The notes under the pieces were generated by a model. It did not search any database and was not told where the DNA came from. It saw only the letters and a program-made list of their open reading frames with translations. Source: Gymnothorax reevesii (lineage: Eukaryota; Chordata; Actinopteri; Anguilliformes; Muraenidae). From it: DNA of 64,000 nt. The translations under genes and the position numbers were made by a program. The stretch covers positions 26,902,367 to 26,966,366 of the forward strand of contig CM056580.1 of the NCBI GenBank assembly GCA_029721435.1, read 5' to 3'. The first letter of the stretch is position 1. Each line of letters opens with the position of its first letter. Shown here one piece after another: positions 58,506 to 64,000 of this stretch.

Positions 58506-61007
58506 GTTCAAGCGCTGGGGGAAAGCTAAGGGCACACAGTGCGGGGAGGTTAAACATCTGCCAAGGCGAACAGTGCAGAACACCCTGGGGCCAGCAGCTT
58601 TGTCCTATTCTCTAATTGAGATTTACCGTCCAAACCGCACTGCTGTTTGACTGGACACTGACTGCCCCAGCGCTGAGGAGGGCCTGTGGCCCCATCACTC
58701 TCAGCAGCTGTACCCTAAATGCCTTATTAAAAATGCAGCTGGAGATTTCACACAGCAGAACTGGCTGGCATTGCTTACAGCATTAGAGGTTTTCAGTGGA
58801 GGCTAAGCTTAGGTCTGCCTCTGTTGCAGCAGCCTATGATGTCAGCATAATTTCCACTGCTGATTCACGCATAAGCTTCCTTGCAAGGCTTCCAACAAGG
58901 TATCTGTTGTGTCCACAGCATAATTTTGTCTCCGTTATTCGTGCTCAAATTCAAGCTCACTTTTAACATGACATTATCTGAGATGGGAGTGGCAGTGATA
59001 AGTGGAGTTGGATCCCTTGAAGGAAATATTTTCCTCTCAGTTGGCTATAAAAGAAACTGGATGGCACCATATAAGGAATATATTTTGAATTGCGGAAGCC
59101 CTGGATATGGATAAAGAAAGTCATTCTGATATATGTTTTTGGTGCATATTCAATATTGGATCGCTGTTGTTTGACTCAAAAGCTCTCCATCACTGCCTCC
59201 CCTCCTCACATGCACACAGTATCATGTCCTCGCCTTTATTTATGCTCCTGTAACTGCGCTGAAATGCTCTTAGGAAGCTGCCAGTCATGCGCACCCTCGT
59301 TAGATTAATTGAATGAGTCCCGTCGTGCGTTAATTAGTGTGGAAAAGATCAACGATGTTAGATGCTGAGAGCTGACTTCAGGCCCTCCGTGTGCAGTGGA
59401 TAAGGAGACCTGGGTGTTGTGTTGTATATATGGGTCATGTGTGCTCTTCTACAAGCCTTGTGTGATTAATGTATTCGGAAGAAAATGTTATCTAGATGAA
59501 ATGTGCCAATGCCTGTGCATATCTGTGGTCTCACAAGATTATGTTTTGGCCTGGACACAATGTTTAATCCAGAAACAGATGTCTTTTAAAACAAACTGGC
59601 TCCAATTTGCGGTGTTCGCTTGGAGCTTTAATTATTAAAATAGCTTTGAAATGAAATTATTGGGGTGAGAATAAGAAAACATAAATACCTCAGACCACCT
59701 AGAAGACAAAGATTTTGTATTTTTGTTTACCTATCCGTATATCGAGGCACTATTTTCAGTCCTTTTCTCAATGAAAGAAAACATCAGATAAAGGTTTACT
59801 GGCTGGGCTGTCCTCCACTTATCCAGGCTATTTCTGCTTTGGAACAAAATCCCTTCTTCTTAGCTTTCAAAGGGCATGCCACAACGAGCAAAAAAAAAGC
59901 TGTTTCGAATGAGAAAAAAAATCTATCAACATTTAAATAATTTAGCATAATTACCCCGAAAATTAGGTTTATTATTGCACTTCTGTTGAGAGTTTTTTTA
60001 AAGTTAAGAAGGGCTGTTTAAAGTTTGACTCAAAACATTCAGCCAGTGATTTAGCAATGATTCTATCAAGTCATTTTTTCTTTGATCACTGATTATGTAC
60101 AATTTCTTAATACAGAAAGGTTAATTAGCAGCTTGCCTATTAAAACATATTAATCATGAACAGACCCCGGCAAAAGCTGAGCTTCCCTCCGTCAGTCTCC
60201 TCCTTTTCCTCTCTGCTTCAGCTCTCACAAAACCGCCACACACACATGTCCAAGCACACACAACGATATACTCAAGTAGACACAAGCATTTGTGTTGCCA
60301 ACATTTTCTGATGTTAAATTTTCATTAGCAAAGTTACCTGTCTTTTTACAAAATTTGGGCTGAACCTGATAAAGAAAACATGTAATTTAATTGTATAAAG
60401 TCAAAAAAAATCTATGTTGAGTAAGCCTGCTACACACACTCATCCCTTTTTCCAAGCGACGAGGTCAGCTTTGCCATACCATCTTGCTCTGCTTTGAGAC
60501 TCCACTGTGTCATTGCAAGATAACTTTTCTACAATTTTCTGTCTCCCTTCTCCCCCAGAAGGCAGTTTCTTTCTCTCTCTCCTCAGAGTGGAACATAGGC
60601 TTTGAAACAGAGAGCATCTCAAATAATTTCCAGTGACCACTTTTGAGCCGCTCCGCTTATAGCTGTTACGGCAAAGCTGGGCTAAGGACCTCAATCAGCA
60701 GTTCAATGGGCATCGCCTTTCCTTTTTCTTCATATTTTTCTTTTCCATCTTCTAGCTCAACAATGCCCATGTCAGGGCAATTATTCCCCTCCAGCAGAAA
60801 GTGACTTTATCTCCACTGTCCCACAATAGCCATTCAATTTCCTCCTCTGGCCCTCATACAGCTTACAGTCCACACATTTGATCTGGTAAACAATGCATCC
60901 CATCAAAGGCAGTGGCCTTCCTGCACATCTCCCGCCCTGTCCCTGTGATGGTTCATTTATGGTTCAAGGATGGTCTGTGGGTTTAGTGTGTGTATTTGTC
61001 GCATGCT
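58506..61007. other. non-coding, nothing recognised
   Basis: Unique-looking sequence. ATTA-rich pieces such as ttagattaattgaatgag near 59300 could belong to a conserved element but cannot be tested here. No exon is recognised. Confidence 0.4.
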
Positions 61008-61122
61008 TGTGTGTGTGTGTGTGTGTGTGTGTGTGCACGCGCATGCGTGCGTGCGTGCGTGTGTGTGTGTGTGTGTGTGCGTGTGTGTGTGAGTGTGCGT
61101 GTGTGAGAGAGAGAGAGAGAGA
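61008..61122. repeat. (GT)n/(GA)n microsatellite
   Basis: GT repeats with GCGT steps run from 61008 to about 61104 and end in a (GA)n run. Confidence 0.95.
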
Positions 61123-61409
61123 ATGCCACATAGAGAGAATGTGCCTGCCTTTGCAGTTTTATTGAGTTTTATTGCTGTACCTTTTTTATTTCTCATCACA
61201 ATATATCACCTGGTTCAACATTAACTTTAACTTTTAATCAACTCTTCTAAAATTGCTTTCAATTAAAGTAAATGAGCTGTTTCTTTTCAATTTCAAAATC
61301 ACTGACCTCAGATTAAGAAAATAAGGCTTTCTGCATGTACAGAGACTATCCAATGTCCATTTATGGTCATTTGCAAAAACAACTGCTGTAGGAAACCATA
61401 CAAACATGC

Positions 61410-61995
61410 ACACTCAGGCACACACACATACACTGAGGCAAACACACGCACACACACACACACACACTGACACTCACAGACATACACAGGTGCATCCTCA
61501 CTCGCGCGCACGCACACATACACCCACAAACACACACACAGACATGCATATACGTACACACAGACACTCACACAGAAATGCACAGAGACATACACAGGTG
61601 CGTGCACACACACACGCACACACACACACACATGCACGCACAAGCACAAACATGATGCACACACACATATGCATTTGCACACATGCACACTCACGCAAAC
61701 ACACACACACACATACACTGAGGCAAACTCACACACTAACACTCACAGACATACACAGGTGCACACTCACCCACACGCACCCACACACACACGCGCGCAC
61801 ATGCACGCAAAAACATGATGCACACTCGCATATGCACTTGCACACATGCAAATTCACGCAAACACACACACAGATGCCCATTCACACACATGTATACACA
61901 CACACACACACACACACGTACACACATGCATACACACGCGCACACAGACGCACGAACATACACACACATACAGATGCTAAATCACACACATGAAA
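61410..61995. repeat. CA-rich array with higher-order duplication
   Basis: Beyond the dinucleotide pattern, larger phrases recur. aacatgatgcacac occurs at about 61649 and 61811 (162 bp apart), with gcatttgcacacatgca-type blocks after each. cacatacactgaggcaaac occurs at about 61426 and 61710, and acatacacaggtgc at about 61480, 61589 and 61750. Segments of roughly 110-280 bp have therefore been duplicated inside the array. Confidence 0.85.
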
Positions 61996-61999
61996 ACAA

Positions 62000-62572
62000 A
62001 CGCATACATTTATACTATACATATTATGAAATTTAGCAAAACACACTTGTGATGAGGGACAGATGAAAGTTGTAGATGACTCCTTTTTAGCGTCTTTGTG
62101 GTTTAAGACAAATCAAAGACATCAGCCTCATTGTGTCTACAAGCTTACAACAACACAGTCGTAGAAAGTGCTATCGCGCAATGCAGCATGTACATTTGCA
62201 AAGCAGTTACATTCAAATTACTGCTATCACTGTGCGATAGTTACTGTTAATAAAGTGCAATTACACTTGGATGAGTGTATGAGTTGTAGTACAACGGGGT
62301 AGGGCAGCCATGTCATTGCTTTCACTATAACCTTTTAGCAAACCTAAAATAACCAGGGCATATTTTTCCGTGGGCGGCACTGATGTTTGATAGCAAGATG
62401 AAAACAGTTTTAAAAAAATGGCTGAAAGTGTCTCCTTTTCTGTTTTGCACAGTCATTATATGGTGAGGATTCGATCTGTGTCTGCTTGATAGGTCTGCCA
62501 CACGGAACCATGCTGAGATTTTGGGCAGAACATTGGATTTGTATGAGAAAAGTGGGCGAGTGATGTGAGCTG
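62000..62572. other. non-coding, nothing recognised
   Basis: No coding signal and no repeat termini seen. Confidence 0.4.
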
Positions 62573-62745
62573 TGTGTGGGTGTGTGTGTGTGTGCGTGTA
62601 TGTATGTGTGCGCCCATGTGTTTTTGTGTGTTTCTCTTTGTGGGAGTATATGTGCATTCCTGTAAGTGTATGTGTGTGTGTGCGTGTGTCTGTGTGTGTG
62701 TGCGTGCGTGTGCGCGTGTCTCTCTGTGTGTGGGTGTATGTATGC
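62573..62745. repeat. irregular GT-rich array
   Basis: (GT)n with many single-base interruptions; open frames on both strands follow from it. Confidence 0.9.
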
Positions 62746-63124
62746 ATGTTGTTTTCAGGGAAATATGGAAAATGTATTCTGAGAAATTGAATTAATGCAG
62801 TGATTATTTTGCCAATATCTCTAACAGAGCATTGAATTCTTGAAGGAAGTTTCTATGTTGAGCTGCTCCTGTCAAAGGTGATTTAAAAACAATTCATAAT
62901 CTGACACGTACAAAAATCCATAACAATTAAAAACTCAATTATAATTGTTCCTTTACACGAGTGCGCACGCTACCCTGTAATCACATGCACATTATGAAAA
63001 CCATTGATCCAGAGAGCTGAATTTTATTCACAAACCCCTCTCCCCTGTTGCTCTTTTTCATTTTTATCCTTAGTTTACACTGAATACCAAATGCAAAGCT
63101 CGCCTGTTCAATCATTTAAAAAAA

Positions 63125-63155
<31 letters not shown>

Positions 63156-63560
63156 GTTCTTCTTCTTCTTTTTTAGTTCAGTGCAGTCAGAGGGAAATAA
63201 TGACGTCTTATCTGCTGTCTGTGTCTGAGGCTCAGTTATTAACAGGGCGTCAAAACAGCTGTGTGGTTTGCTGGCATGTATGTTGAAGTCTGTAAAGATA
63301 TTATTTAATTTATTTGTCTCTTTCTTATTTCATACTCGGAGTACATAAAATCAAAGTGAACAAATAACAAGAGAAAGAAAGAAAGAGCTCATTTCTGATA
63401 TTAATCAGTACAGACACTTTGGATAATGGTACAACATGTCATATGAAAAACATAAAATATCTAGAGCCAATGATCTGAAATCCATTAGTTCAAGGAAAAC
63501 ATACTCCTGAAGGTTGGGATGCAGAAAAAGCATGTTTGGTACGAATACGATTTATGTTTC
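62746..63560. other. non-coding DNA with an (ATT)n tract
   Basis: A perfect (ATT)10-type run lies at 63125-63155, followed by CTT repeats. Nothing else is recognised. Confidence 0.5.
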
Positions 63561-63970
63561 TTTTAACCTTTATTAAACCAGGGAAGCCCCATTGAGATAG
63601 AAATCTCTTTTTCAAGGGAGCCCTGGGGGTTGAGGTGGAGAGGAAGAGGACGAATTGCATAGCCAATTAGATCAGGGGTTGATTAGGTGGCAGGTCGAAA
63701 GAGCCAGGTTGGGAATTAAGCCGACATCGGGAAACCCCCTGCTCTTGTTGATGAGCATCATAGGATCTTTAATGACCACAGAGAGTCAGGACCTCGATTT
63801 AATGTCTCATCCGAAAGACGGCGTCTCCTGCAGCACAGTTTCCCCATCACTGCACTGGGTCTCTGGGGATTATTTGACCGAAGGGAAGATTGAAACCTAC
63901 TGGCCAACCAACTCCTCTTCCTCTTCAATCTCTTCAACAAAGATTGGCAATGTTCCTGGCCATGAAAGTC
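63561..63970 (-). mobile_element. SINE with Deu-type core and LINE-like tail
   Basis: On the minus strand the 3' end has gggctcccttgaaaaagag, tttctatctcaatggggctt and ccctggtttaataaaggtta, a tail I associate with L2-type fish retroposons. Upstream is the core with tttcggatgagac, aggtcctgactctctgtggt and cattaaagatcctatgatgc. The core is shared with the fragment at 26575-26710. The 5' head lies near the window edge and was not identified with certainty. Confidence 0.7.
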
Positions 63971-64000
63971 AAAGAACATGATTGAGCAACTTAATCATAG

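Noticed and set aside
57760..58650. Open frames of 140-161 codons across the GT array
   Set aside because: Composition is driven by the microsatellite (Cys/Val or His/Thr runs).

Overview
The window looks like non-coding vertebrate DNA, most likely from a ray-finned fish. The reasons are the transposon mix (a BEL/Pao retroelement, a Tc1-like element, hAT, piggyBac-like and Harbinger-like copies, tRNA- and 5S-related SINEs), abundant CA/GT and CT/GA microsatellites, and long AT-rich stretches with no coding structure. The species cannot be resolved from the sequence alone. I recognise no host protein-coding exon, tRNA, rRNA or microRNA gene. Almost every long open frame is a transposon relic, a low-complexity repeat or chance.

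Layout. Positions 1-6630 hold a BEL/Pao LTR retrotransposon on the minus strand, cut by the window edge. Its gag-pol frame is nearly intact, broken by two in-frame stops and one frameshift, and a 1259-bp hAT element sits in its probable 5' LTR. From 6.6 to 14.7 kb is non-coding DNA with a tRNA-derived SINE, an inverted-repeat pair, microsatellites and one CpG-rich block near 10.9 kb. At 14.7-18.4 kb lie two diverged, same-direction copies of one LTR-like sequence; the first contains an expanded minisatellite of roughly 30-bp units. From 18.4 to 34.3 kb is mostly featureless, with scattered SINE pieces and one AT-rich homeodomain/POU-like motif cluster near 31.4 kb.

The richest region is 34.3-44.8 kb. 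A degenerate array of about 50-bp units (34.3-35.0 and 38.4-38.7 kb) flanks a 2.7-kb long-inverted-repeat element. That element carries a TTAA-flanked MITE, two SINEs and an LTR-like block. Next come a decayed Tc1-like transposase, an LTR with a Harbinger-like MITE inside it, a solo LTR with a perfect 4-bp target duplication that splits an unrecognised reading frame, and a hAT transposase fossil split by a TTAA-flanked MITE.

From 44.8 to 52.4 kb I see only low-complexity tracts and unassigned DNA. At 52.4-53.7 kb is a palindromic interspersed repeat with a TAA-flanked MITE, followed by a 76-bp tandem repeat. At 55.6-57.1 kb an approximately 110-140-bp tandem repeat is split by a second hAT element with a perfect 8-bp duplication. 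The end of the window has large GT/CA arrays and a minus-strand SINE of the 5S/Deu type at 63.6-64.0 kb. No genes act together here; the biology visible is successive transposon insertion, which can be ordered from target duplications and undisturbed reading frames.
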